Assembly: GCA_013396995.1 (NCBI GenBank)
Contig: VWZP01005531.1
Location: 310,001-374,000, forward strand
DNA: 64,000 nt
DNA from: Dicaeum eximium
Lineage: Eukaryota > Chordata > Aves > Passeriformes > Dicaeidae
Reading direction: 5' to 3'
Made by a program: the position numbers and the translations under genes. Positions 25,741 through 37,900 of the stretch are shown here, in pieces. The notes under the pieces are model-generated. The model worked only from the letters and a program-made list of their open reading frames with translations. It was not told the DNA's origin and searched no databases. Each line of letters starts with the position of its first letter. Position 1 is the stretch's first letter.

Positions 25741-28700
25741 GATTTTACTTCTATTATTCCTCTGAGTCCAGTAAAAATATTTTTTTTCTCAGTTAAATAA
25801 ATTTACGTTTAAAGCTCCTAATGAATATTTTAACTGATGAATAAGTTATCCTTTTTCTCATGAAAAATGGTCCTACTTAAAAAAAAATTTGAATGTTCTG
25901 AAAATTCTTTAACATTAACTTAGCAAGAAAAATGATGGAAAAAACTGTTTCAATTAAACTACTCTTCAACACTAACAAAGCCAAAAGACTAAGATTCTTA
26001 TTTCAAAATACAGTAGCTCATGCTTTTTCTTCTATAGATCTGCATGTTGAAGCTGTCAAATCTCATTCACTGTCTCGCAAGTTCACATATTCAGTCAAAT
26101 GAATTTTCCGTTTCACTCTAAGGGAAATATTGCACAGTTCTTTTCCCTTTTCTGATGTTCTTCTCCAGCTGTGAAGCTATTACCAACTCAGAAGGGATAG
26201 ATTTCCATTTCAGTGATTTGAAGTTTTGTTCCAGAAGCTCCATTATGTCTAAGTTCTAAATAAAAGTAATTCCTATTTATATGAAATTTTAGGTGGTATC
26301 TCTACTTTCCATTTATAGGGAATCTAAATTCTATATAACAACATGAAAAAAAATTCTTGTTATCACACATGCACATCCTAAACTCCCCAAACAAACAACA
26401 ACAAACACCAACAAAACCAAACCCTCAAATCAAGACCTTTATTATGTAGTACTCCTGATTCCTGTTCGTTTACCCACCACTCAGATTAGCAAACTGGTAC
26501 TAAATTTCTCACCTTGAATTGCTAGGAAGGCTCTCCAAGTCTTAAGATTACACTTATGCACAACCAATGATTTGATTTAGCTCTCATCTCCTCCTGAAGC
26601 CATCTCCAGTTCAAGCACAAAGCACAGTCACAGCTTTTGCAATCATGACCAATCAACTTCACTCCCAACTGAGCTTCTAAAACAGGAATATGGTTTTCTA
26701 ATGACAGTATAACACAAAAAGTTCCTTAGTCCCTCTGATCCACTCATTTCAGGCACAACCATACAGTTACAACTCCTGTTCTGTCCCTCTATTGGACTGG
26801 AAATCTCTCCAATCTGATAATTATCCCAAGACTACTTAAATTACCCTGTCAGTACAATAAAAAACTCTGCTTTAAGGCTTAAGTTATGGTATATTTCAAT
26901 TTTAGGTGTTTATTTTCTAATTTAAGGGGAAATAAAAGAAAAACCAAGAGTTTTCCAAGCAAATTTAAGAGAAACTGAATCACACCCACACCAGGATGGG
27001 TATTAGAAAGATGGACTAATAGAAAAGAGAAATATTTCACATGATCCTAGTGAAACACTGTTTTGATTTTCCTACTTTCAGCAGGGTTTATTCTTCCCAG
27101 ATTAATAATCTTCTCGTTATACATTTTTAATCAGTTTAGGCACAATAGCTAAGTAAACACAGACTCAGTAAAGTCAATTATACAGATCTTGAATTTGATA
27201 CAAATCACCACCAACTGCATCAATTCTTGGCTTACATCTTCTCTCTTTAAACACATTCTCCCAGATATAAGAGCTTGTAACTACACCACATTGGTTGTAA
27301 CTAGGTTTGTTTCTTTTTCTACTAGTGCTAGAATAAAATATATTCGAGTAACCAAAACCATTTTCTTCCATTGCAATTCTCCCATTAAGTAAGTTCATGC
27401 TTTTTTGACTTACAGAATCATGTACATTGATCATCTTACATTGGAAGAAATAAAAAAAAAAAATTCTTTACTGAAACGGATTATAGCCTGATTGTATTTT
27501 ATGTGACATTGCTGATATTTCCTTCTTTATCATCTGCATTTCAAAAGGAAAGCAATCAAGAGAACTTGACTGGAACAACTTAGACCTTAATAGTTCAGCT
27601 TCTCAAGTCCAAGACAGAAAACTCTTCTGTCCCCATCCTACCCTCCCCCCATTTATTTTGCTTTTCCCTCACAGCTTAGAGCAACATTTTTCAAACTGTG
27701 TACAAAGGAGGCAGAAGGTAGAAGTTGTGTGCTTGAATATCACAAGGCTGATAAAAACACAGTCTTGTGTCTCCAGTTTTACCACAAATATTTCTTGCCA
27801 TTTGAGACATGGGCAGCAACCTCTCATTAAGGAGCACCAATTTAAGAAGTTTAAAATTACACTCCTGGCCAAAAATATATAAAAATATGTGGTGTATTTC
27901 TTCCCAAATTAAGCACACATCAAAACCATTCTCTTCATCAACTCCTACCTATACAAAAGGTGTGAAGTCAAGGCAGAAAAATCCCATTGCTACATTTTTA
28001 TTTTCCATTCTAATTTAAAACACTCCTTGTTCTACTTCCTGCTCCCTTTCCTTTCCCATCTTTCAGCCAAGAGTCATCAAACATTCAATGCTACCAAGAA
28101 GCCTTCAAATTTTATTGCAGCTCACACAGAGTGGGAAAAAACCTCACTCTCCAAAATATACCGTATGAAGACACTAGCAAAGTCAAGGAGTTAATGAGGC
28201 CACCTGTTTCACATTTGGGCTATTATCTCTGCCGCTGCTGGGCTAAAAGCAGCAAAACTGCTGCTTTTTTCCTCAGCATTTTCCTCAGCAAAACTGAAAT
28301 TTTCCTCAGCAAAACTGAAACTCTGGAGATACAAATTTGTCATGCACTTTTGTAGGTCATAGGTCTCTCATTGAAGATAAAAGCACCATGGCCTTTCACA
28401 TCTTCTACAAAAACATATTTTCAACTCTTTCTTGGCAAACCTTACAGACTGTTAAATCCAACACATGCAGTAGATCATATTTATTTACAGTTTTTGGTAA
28501 TTCATCCCCTTGATGGGAGCTACTCACTGATGGAGGCATCAGTGTCTAGAGTTTAGTAGAGTGTGAGTTTGCAAACACCCACACAAATCCTTGCTCAATA
28601 ACCAAAATGCTTCTTTATGCCACTCATTTCCTTTATCTCTCCTACTCTCCTTCCAAAAAATCTTTTGCAGTTGCCTTTGGCTCCTGCCTATCAAGCTGCA

Positions 28701-31424
28701 GAGCCAACCTTATGGGCAACACACCTCTGTCTCTCTCCTGCAGGTGAAAGAGCAGAGAAAGCTTCCTGTCCCACATCCTGACCACCTCAGCCTCTCACCC
28801 AGGTAGCCTCTCCTAGTATTGGAGAGGCAGAAAGAACATGTATCAGAAGGATTTTATGTTCTTAACTACTTGTATAACCATGAGATTCAAGTTTGAAATA
28901 TTTTAAGACTTACGTGACTTGGGTCCAAATTCCCTCTACCAGAATGGGATGCAACAAAAGTTCCACCTTCAAAGTTAAAAGAATTCCCTCAAAAATACAA
29001 ATATCATGGTTTTAATTTTCATTCTCTTCTGGAGTGAGGATCCTGAGTTCCTCATTAGAAATCAGAGCAGCATGCATGGTGACATGAACGACCCAGACCA
29101 CAAAAACCAATCAGAAACCTGAAGCCATTCTGGTTTCCTCTTACTGTCTAGTCTTCTGGCTGCAGCATAACACAGCACTATCAGATCAAGAACACATTCA
29201 TTCCCTTTCTAAGCTTTCCTTCCACTTTTCACTCCCTACTTAAGTGAGGGCTGTGTCTCCCCAGGTGTACTTGCTGGCAATTGCTGTGATAGCAGGAACA
29301 GTGCTGAAAGACACCTGAGCACAGTGGCTCTGAGAACACCTCTGCTTCCACAGGGGCTACACCTCTTTCTGCCTTGCACATCATTAGTCTAAAATTGTCT
29401 GGAAGACAAATAAATTAAAAGAAAAAAGTCGTGTAGAGCACATAATGAAATGGGAGAAACATGAAAATCCAGAAACTAAGAATTAGTGTGTGTGTGTGGC
29501 CATAAAACAGAAGGGCAAAAAACTGCTTTACATTTATCTGTCCACACCTTCTGAGTGGCTATTCAGCTAAAAGCATTATCTGGTCTTTCAGAGATTAAGC
29601 TCTCCTTGGCTCTGTCTGCTATTGCAACCATAGCAATGTTCAGAAAGAAAACAAGAAATTGAAGTTTCATTTTCTAGTTTCCCAAGTCTTTTGCAAACAA
29701 ATTTTAAGATTAAGCTATGACTTTCATTTGTTCCTGTATATCCTACTCAAAAGAACAAAATATCCCTTCTTGAAATATCCCTTGTCTCCTGCTCCTTTTG
29801 GAATACAGGCATGTATTATCTTACAAACAGCAGGTAAAAATAGAAAGAAGGATGTCTCCTCTTGTCTGATCTAAATTAACTCTTTTGTTTCCACTTTGAA
29901 TCAGTTCTCATAATTTTAAATGCAACTATACTGTGTTGAACTGTATTTAATTGAGTTATTTACTGCTGCTATTAAGTATTTGTGTCTTTGTGGGGAGGTT
30001 GAAAGAAAGAGGATTTCTCTTTCCTCACAGCTGAATGCAGACAACATTTCAGCTTGTTTAATGATCTCAATTAAAAAAGAAAACAAACATCTAGCTGGCA
30101 CTGCAAAAGTATCCCACATACCTCAAGATTGATTCAGTGCTATTAACTCTTTGCATTCCAGTCATAGTTGAATTTATAATGCCTACAAAATACTTCATTT
30201 TTTCCAAAAAGCTCGTATGAAAAAGAGAACAAGGGAATCACTCTCTATTTCAGAAGAAAACCCCTTCAAAGTCAAACTCTAGATCTTGTCACATTTTAAT
30301 GAAGAAGAATGACATGACACTATTTCCAGAAAATTTCCTGCATGTACCATATCTAGAATGTATCTGTCATGTGGCATGCTGCCCAGACAATAGTGTGAAT
30401 TAGTGACTGAAGTGAATGATGGTCAAGAAAAGTGGTCTGTGCTTTGTTCCACACTGTCAGAAAAGACCTATCAGACCCTTGCTATTTACTGAAAAGCAAG
30501 TTTCCCTCACTTGTTTATTCACTTACAATATCAGAACGACACTTTTAAAAGTATATTTAAATGTTCTGAGATAAAAAATCTTGAAAGTCTTTCATAAACC
30601 GTACAGCAATCCAGTTTTTCAAGGACAGGTCAAGACCTGGGATTCATTGTGTTTTAAAGTATCACAGACAGAGAAGGAACAGAAACACACATGCTCTGAA
30701 GTATAACCTGATTTTGATCTTGAAACATCAAGATTATTAATGTTTTCCTGTTTGAAACCTTCCAGTTTGAAAGAAATCTAGGTCTGGAAAAATGGTTAAC
30801 AAAATGCACATATGATTAAAATGTGAAAATCAGGTAATTTGGCAAACAGGATTTCTTTACATGCACCTTTTGCTTAGCAGCAACCACTATAATGGAATTT
30901 ATTATTAAAACAGATGTAGGTCAGAAATGCAGAGAGGGCATAGCTATCTTAGAGGACATAGGGACTCACATAACCATATATCAATTAGAAGGAATTATGA
31001 AAACTGTCCCTTGGTGTACCATACTGCTTTAGGGCTTTCAGAAAACCTTGCTGGTGCTTGGGGCAGCTTGGAGGCACTTTGAAACTCAGGACACTAAGGT
31101 AACTGCCCAGAAGATGTCTTGTAAAATGGCTGTTTTGTAAATGGCACTAAAATGGCACCATAAATAGTGTAGTGTCTAGCAGAATAAAATGAAGATAGAC
31201 ATTTATTAGCTTTTCTTTATGAACTTTTTTGAGCAAAGTAAGAATTAGCCACCCAGTGTTCTAAATAACAAAAGAATAACTAGCATAAATGCATATTTTC
31301 AATTAATGGAAAAGTTTACATCTACAACATAGAATTCTAAGAATTATTCTTTATGGATAAAATTCAAAGACCCAACACTTTTTATTCAATTGGCCTGGTT
31401 TGCCAACTAAGTCTGTTAAGTATA
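25741..31424. other. Unique AT-rich non-coding DNA with short tandem repeats
   Basis: No gene is supported. An A/C-rich tract lies at about 26381-26430, poly-A near 27450, a 21-bp tandem repeat at 28265-28320 (listed separately) and a short GT run near 29488. A terminal-inverted-repeat-like string near 27676 was considered for a DNA transposon but not accepted. Confidence 0.5.
28265..28320. repeat. 21-bp tandem repeat, 2.6 copies
   Basis: Two perfect copies of a 21-bp unit, TTTTCCTCAGCAAAACTGAAA, occupy 28279-28299 and 28300-28320. A partial copy of the first 12-14 bases precedes them at about 28265-28278. Because 21 is divisible by three, the short open frame through it shows a repeated seven-residue pattern, but nothing else marks that frame as coding. 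Confidence 0.9.
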
Positions 31425-32297
31425 AGAAGAAAGATCCAGGCAGCTACAGGCAAGTCAACCATGCCTCAATCCCTGGGAAGGTGGTGGGCCAATTAATCCT
31501 TCTAGAAGGCACTTCCAAACACAGGTAGTAGAAGGTGATTGGAAGTAGTCAGTGTGGATTTATAAGAAAATGTATTTAATAAGTTGTGTGGCAGAGGAAG
31601 TCTCCCATGCTTCTGTAGTTACTCTGGATTAAAAAAATAAAGTACACATGAAAGTTCTTTCTGTGAAAGAAGTCAGTGTTTACACACTGCCCTTTTACTC
31701 CACTCTTATGAGACTCCACCTGGAATGTTGAATATAAGAAGGATATGGACCTGTTGGAATCCAGAGGAGACCACAAAGACGATTAGAGGGCTGGAGCACC
31801 TCTGCTATTAAAACTGGCTGGGAGAGTTGGTGTTGTTCAGCCTGGGGAAGAGAAGGCACTGGGGAAACATAGCAACCTTCCAGTACAGGAAGGAGCCTAC
31901 AGAGGACCCTACAAAACATCTACACAGACTTTTCACCAGGGTCTGTAGTGATTGGACAAGTGGGAATGGCTGCAAACTGACAGAGGCACTACCCCGAAAG
32001 AGGGTAGATTTATGTTAGATACAAGGAAGATATTTTTCACTATGAGAGTGATAAGATGCTGGAACAGGTTGCCCAGAGAGGTGGTAGATGCCCTATCCCT
32101 GGAAACATTCAAGCTTAGAATGAACAGGGCTCTGATCAACCTGATCTATTTGAAGGTGCCTTTTCCTTGGAAACATTGAAGGTCAGGTTAGACAGAGCTC
32201 TGAGCCACCTGATCTATTTTAAAATGCCCTTGCTCATAGCAGGGTTGTTGGACTACGTGGCACTCTAACCCAAAATATTCTATGATTCTATGGTTAG
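31425..32297 (+). mobile_element. CR1 LINE, internally deleted, 3' end intact
   Basis: The plus strand starts within CR1 ORF2, upstream of the reverse-transcriptase core (GATCCAGGCAGCTACAGGCA, then CCCTGGGAAGGTGGTGG). It continues to about 31570. About 130 bp with no clear CR1 match follow. CR1 sequence resumes near 31700-31735 and runs through GGATATGGACCTGTTGGA, AACAGGTTGCCCAGAGAGGT and the 3' untranslated region. It ends in ATTCTATGATTCTATGG at about 32297. The reverse-transcriptase core is missing, so the copy cannot encode an active enzyme. Short open frames at about 31827-32018 and 31952-32179 are remnants of the ORF2 C-terminus (for example MRVIRCWNRLPREVVDALSL) with frameshifts. A duplicated segment near the 3' end is listed separately. 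Confidence 0.9.
32099..32228 (+). repeat. Diverged tandem duplication inside CR1 3' end
   Basis: Two copies of the CR1 segment beginning CCTGGAAACATT or CCTTGGAAACATT and ending near CCTGATCTATTT plus GGTGCC or AATGCC occupy 32099-32160 and 32165-32228. Usual avian CR1 copies carry this segment once, before TGCTCAT-GCAGGG. The copies differ at many positions, so the duplication is old or came from two different subfamilies. Confidence 0.8.
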
Positions 32298-34743
32298 TAA
32301 CTTTCGGCTTGTATTAGTGCACTTTAAAATAGCCAAATTTCTAATACCAGACAAGCTGTGAAAGACATATTTTCTCCCACTACTTTCAAAAGTTGTTCAA
32401 AAACATTACATGAGAAAACTGATGTACTTTTCCTTTGTAAGAAAACAAATTAATAACTGTACAACCCCAAAGTGAATGACATAAATTTTAATTAATAAAA
32501 ATAAATACAAGATCACAATGACTATGGGGCAACCATTCTATTCCAATATTTATCAACCAATTTTTACCTGCTGCAAACAGCATGATCAGAACTTTTTCAA
32601 TTTAATGCAGGACTAGAAACGGTGCTAGAAACCTGAGGAAAAATGAAAATAATAGTGCTGATGCCTCCTATGTCAAATTATTTAACTGTTAGTTTCTCTG
32701 TTAATGGTGGAAAACATTTTTTTCTGAGTTTACCAGTTACTACAGCCTCCCCTCAATTCAGTGTAATAATCCAGACCAAGGATGCTACACACATTCATCA
32801 AAGTAAACACAGGTAACCTAAGTATGTGCAGCCATCTGCCTGCTGCAGCCTTCCACCCTGCTGTGGTCAAGACAGCCGCCTGACAGTAAATCTTTAGCAC
32901 ATTACTTATTGCCAGTATTGACAAGACACTTCCTGCTGAGAGCAGCTGAATGTTTCTGCATTAGTACACTCTGTCCCTTATCATAGCTACCGGATTTCCA
33001 AGAGCCTTACATGGGTAAAGGTGAACGTTTCAGGCTGAGCCAATGGGGAGATGAACTCTTTTTCTGGCAGAGATCTCCAGAGATGAACACACTCACAGCA
33101 AAGGCAGAAATGTTTTTATTCTCAAAGAAATAACTGGATGATGTCAAGATGTTTTCTACCAGACTGTGAATATAAGCCAAGAAAGCAACATATTTCACCA
33201 GATTTGGGCTACATTTTTCTCTGACTCATGGTATTTCTCCAGAAGCTCATCACATACTGACAGCACTTTTACTTCTTCTGCCCACACTGAGGAAAACTGA
33301 TGTCTCTTAAATCCTCGAAGGTTGTCTCAGATTTCTAGTGTAGCTTGCAGTTAAGGTTTTGGGCCATATCAGGACTACTCTCACAGGACATTATGAATTG
33401 AAAGTAGAAACTGGAATAATATTTCTTTTACCACACTGAACGTTTCTATATACATATCATCCTCTGAGTGGACACAGAACACGACAGCACACAAATGTTT
33501 ACAAAAGTTCCAGCTGAAACCCCAGTGGGTGAAAAAGGCCACATCTGGTAAAGGGCATGAATTAGCAAAAAGTTCCATGGAGGAGCAAGAGAAAAATTTT
33601 AATATCGGGTATTGTGCAGTTAGAAGATAACAGTTCAAAAGAGAGGAGGAATTAAATACACTTATATAGTGGTCATTTCATTCCTTCCTTCTATCCTTGA
33701 TGATTTATATTTTTGCTTGCAAGTCCTTTTCATATTAAATTTAGTTTACCTGTACCCGTACCTGAAATTCCATTGGCAGTTTTCCCAACCTTTCTTTTCA
33801 TCAATGCCTCATCAGCACAGCTTACTCCACTACCCTGCAGCAAAACTCTGAGCACTCTTTTTTTGTCATTCAGAAAAGCATGTAGAGCTTCTAATGAAGT
33901 TCCTCTCTACTCTCCAGACTGTCAGCTCATCATAAGAATCAGATTCTTGACAACCTGCAGGCCTGACAGAATGAACAAACCAAACCCCTTTTACAAATAA
34001 AACAGAAAAGGGAAGGTGACCACCTTCACTATTTTATATCAGTGGTAGTCTCTCAATTACATGGAAAAGATCCCGTTTCTAACTTAAGCTCTCATGCTGA
34101 GAAGATGACTCCTATGTGCTGTGTTTTGCTGAAGAAAATGTAAATATTTGGCCATTGTTGCACCACAGTCTGTCTCCCTCCTTCTGCTCTGTTTATTCTA
34201 TAGTGGCATACTGTACTAGTAATGCTGATATTCAATCTCCTGTCTATCTTCCAAAGACCCCAGCAAGGAGTAATTAGCAAGGATGAATTGCATTGAAATT
34301 CAGAAGTGAGTAAGTTATATGGTTTATAGTCTAGAAAGGAACTAGAGAAAATATTGCTCAAAAATAAATTAAAAGTCACTGTAACTGGTCAGGTATCACA
34401 GGTGTCAATTGGTTCTTTAAACAAGGAACCTGTCAATCTTAACAAGTGTCATTGTTAGTTTTAGTATGCACACCTACTGTTTATTGCTACATTTTCATTC
34501 TATTCATTCATTTTTAAACTTTAGTTCTGATCCACCACAAGGACAGTGCCCTCAGGCACTTTCATGTAAAGGCTGACATGAGATGCTGTGCATCTAAACT
34601 CATCTCTTTGAATTAAAAACACTGGAATCTCTAAAGCCTTTCAATCCATATTAGGTATTTGTGGATATGCTCAGTTCAGTCAAAGAAAGAACAGAGATAA
34701 TTGCTTGGGAAACTTAGAATTCTAGATTGCTGTTATGTCTTCC
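32298..34743. other. Unique AT-rich non-coding DNA
   Basis: No transposon or gene is recognised. A minus-strand open frame at about 33381-33638 (85 codons) has fairly protein-like composition, but I see no splice sites that would make it an exon and no recognisable family. Confidence 0.5.
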
Positions 34744-34987
34744 TGTAGCGGTTGTTTATAATAGTTAGCTACTGTTTGTAACAGTTTGTCCTTCAAGGAA
34801 TGATATTTCCAATTCACCAATGAGGTGAGGGATGTTCCTCTGTATCCAATCATAATTCACTTTAGCAAACCATGTTATAAAAGGTGCAGGATTTGTATTA
34901 AACTTCCCTTTCACCCTGCTACCTTCTGAGAGTTGGAGTCTTTCTTGCACCTTGCTCAATAGCGAGAGGTATTGTCCTCTAAAAACA
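34744..34987 (+). mobile_element. LTR-like segment with promoter boxes
   Basis: The segment starts TGTAGCGGTTG. It has CCAAT at 34817-34821 and again at 34846-34850, and TATAAAA at 34876-34882. An ATTAAA hexamer at 34897-34902 lies only about 15 bp after the TATA box. A pyrimidine-rich part with CTTTCACCCTGC follows, and an ACA end candidate lies at 34985-34987. This CCAAT, TATA and poly-A order is what a retroviral U3-R-U5 would show. No convincing target duplication was found, so both ends are provisional. An open frame on the opposite strand (about 34765-35049, 94 codons) is antisense to it and is regarded as a shadow. Confidence 0.45.
34876..34882 (+). promoter_or_regulatory. TATA box of the LTR-like segment
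   Basis: TATAAAA is placed about 26 bp downstream of a CCAAT box (34846-34850) and just upstream of an ATTAAA hexamer. It is a plausible core promoter of an old LTR; activity cannot be judged from sequence. Confidence 0.4.
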
Positions 34988-37900
34988 GGTCTCCCTCCTG
35001 CCCTGTCAACGTAGTTTACACATTGTGATCTTAAAGATCTATCAGTCATACGAATATCAAATCTTTCCTAATACAAACCACTTTTATCATATCAATGCTT
35101 TCACATTTATTTTATGCAACTTTGCCACCACTTATGTGCTCCAGTCTATTCACTCTTTCTGAGTTTGAAGGATGTAGTACTTGGTGAAATGAGTGAAACT
35201 ACCACACACCACTCTGCAAGACCACATGGGGTGTTAATGTTGACAAATCCTCTGAAGGTTCAAAAATTAGTTAAAATTTATATTTCCAATACAGACAAAT
35301 TTAAAACATACTGCAAATGTTCCTTCAGCTTCACTGTATTTTATAATGCCTCCTGAATACTTCCCAGTTGTGGTCTTGAAGCTCAGATTTTATACTCTAT
35401 GCCAGTTAAGTTCTTCCTAAGGAAGAGCTGAATTAGGGCAGTATTAAGGGTGGGCACAATCATTGCCCAAACAGTCCCCAAAGAATGAAATATTTCTGAA
35501 TAACAATAGAAATTATAGCACTATCAGATAATTTGGAACAGGGACCCTGGGGATGGGAAACTGTTCTGCTCTTTTTTTCCTAACTTCATACTCCATAGCA
35601 AGATCAGGTTAATGGTCTCCAGTGCATTCTACCTGTGGTAAAAAACACAGTTAAATGAGATTGATGAGATTGACACAAGATGATTTCCTTATCTTACCCA
35701 ACAAAGATAAGGGCACCTCACCCGTCTCCTGGCACCTGAGGATTCCCAGCACACATAGGCACAGATCTTCTCATAGTTTTGCTGGAGAGTGAAGTATCCC
35801 CAGAGACATGCTGCCTGCTTCCTGTTGCTCCACCTCCCCACCTTGAAAGAGAGCAAATCCCAGAGGACATAGACTAGGACACTGCTCACAGGAACTGCAA
35901 AAGCAGTGCTCTCCTGTTGTGGTATCCCAAGCACATTTACAGTAGAAAATACAAATACAGCCCTCATACCAAATTACTGTTCACCTGTGAGCTGCAGGAT
36001 GCTGTTCTAATGAATCATTATTTATTAATTTTATAGCACAATACAAACAGCCCTCAGCTTCCTTCCTTCACAAATCAATAGCATAAATATGCAGCCTTTA
36101 CTGGCAGGAGCTGATGCCTATTGAATTCATGATCAGCATGAAAAAAAGCAACAAGCAATATTTTTTGTTATACCTAGAAAGCTCCCAGCAGGAATGATAA
36201 AGTAGACAGAGATAGCAATTCTGATAAAAGAACGTATGTGGCATTAAAACTTCATATAGCTTTAATTAACTACATGATTTATTACTTATTTTAAAAATAA
36301 AATGCATAGGTATATTGATTTGCCCTTTGAGGTGGATGCTATACAAACAAGACAGAACAAAAAGGCAGGGATGATGGCCCAATATACACTTAGAAAGAAA
36401 AACAGCGCGTAACTCAAACATGACTCATTACAATACTGGTTTGGCATTTTATTGTAAGACTGATTTATTCTAAGACTCTGATTTCTGTTACAATGCTTAA
36501 CTACAGAATGTTCATTGTTTTTTTAAGCAACACAGGGATTAAGTTAGTAATTTTTTATGAGCAGAAAACATACAAGCATAAGATGAAATTTCAAAACAAT
36601 TAAAGGCGACGGTAAGAAGGAAAAATGAACAAAGTCCTAAAAACTCAAAATCTAAGTTTTCCTTATTAAAAATGCTTCATTTTCTTTAAAATTTGCATTA
36701 AAAGCTGAGCTTCTTAGTATGTATGTGCACTAGCAATCTAGAGTATCTCAGCTGAAAAAAAGAAGGAAAGGTTCAACCAAAGAAAGCCCATACAGCAGTA
36801 TTATCCTGGTGAAATCTTAAGATTGTTGCTTTCATGTGCTCATTGTGACCATTCTTCCCATGTCTTGGTTCCCAGTGTTTCCAATCACTGAAAATAGGAT
36901 CCCAAAGAGAATTTAAACTGCAATATTGACTTTATGAGCAAAATTGAATTTCCTTCACCTGCCTGTAGAAAACCATTTCCCTGCACTTGTTTGCATTCCC
37001 AAATAGAATTTAATTTTTTCTAGCAACAAATTTTTTCTGAGGCAGAGTTTGGTTGACATTAAGGGAGATAAGCATGGAGTAGTTGAACTATGAACTTAAT
37101 TTGTCATAAAACAAAATCTCACGCTATGTTTGGAATTTGTGATTTAGCTAATCTCCAAAAGGAGGAGAGTTTGGGATTAAGATTTCTGTTCCCATAAATC
37201 TAACTAAATACCCTGATCAAAACATCTAAGTATCGTCTCTGCTCCATGTTAAGACAAATGCAATATTCCAGAAAAGTAATTGCTCAGATAGTGACAGCAC
37301 CAATTCTTTCTAAATATGAACTCTCAGGACTCAAAAATTCATGGAAAACTTACATAAAAGTCGTGCACCCGTAACTAAAGTTTTAAACAAACAACAGAAG
37401 AAATAAACAAACAAAAAAAATTTGGAATTACTTGCATAATTATGGAACTTACAAATGCATATTGAAAGTATTTTCCTAGGTACATTGAATGATTAGTTCT
37501 ATAAATAAAGTCTCTTTGTATGATGTCAATTTGGATTGCATGAACTTATTTCCATATACTTCCCTTCTCTAAAATTACCGGCTACAACAAAGTAGAAAAT
37601 ACTGTCCCATCACCAGTCTAATAGCAATTAGGATTAATGTAAATAAAATAAGAAACATCCTAGAAACTTAGACATTATCTGCTTTATTTTCCTCTGTTTG
37701 TATGTTCTAATAATTTATTTTTACTTCCACTTTAGTAATTATTTTACTATTCCATGTTAGTTTGCTTTTGATAAATTAAATTCAACACACCAAGGGACAT
37801 CAAAGAAAATTAGCTGTTAGCTGCATCAGGCTTTAAAGATCCAAAACAAGATACTGTTTTTCCCTTAGTGGCCTTCATAAATATACATGAAACATACTGT

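Noticed and set aside
27676..27880. Possible hAT-type DNA transposon end (TTAGAGCAACATTTTTCAAAC)
   Set aside because: It resembles hAT-Charlie-like ends on one side only; no matching inverted end or 8-bp duplication was found.
33381..33638. 85-codon minus-strand open frame rich in Cys, Phe and Trp
   Set aside because: Composition was suggestive, but no exon boundaries or family could be supported.
34736..34872. Alternative LTR boundaries TGTCTT...AACCA with TGTTA on both sides
   Set aside because: It would give a 137-bp element that ends upstream of its own TATA box; the 5-bp match is likely chance.
34765..35049. 94-codon minus-strand open frame with protein-like composition
   Set aside because: It is antisense to an LTR-like segment with CCAAT and TATA boxes; no recognisable domain.
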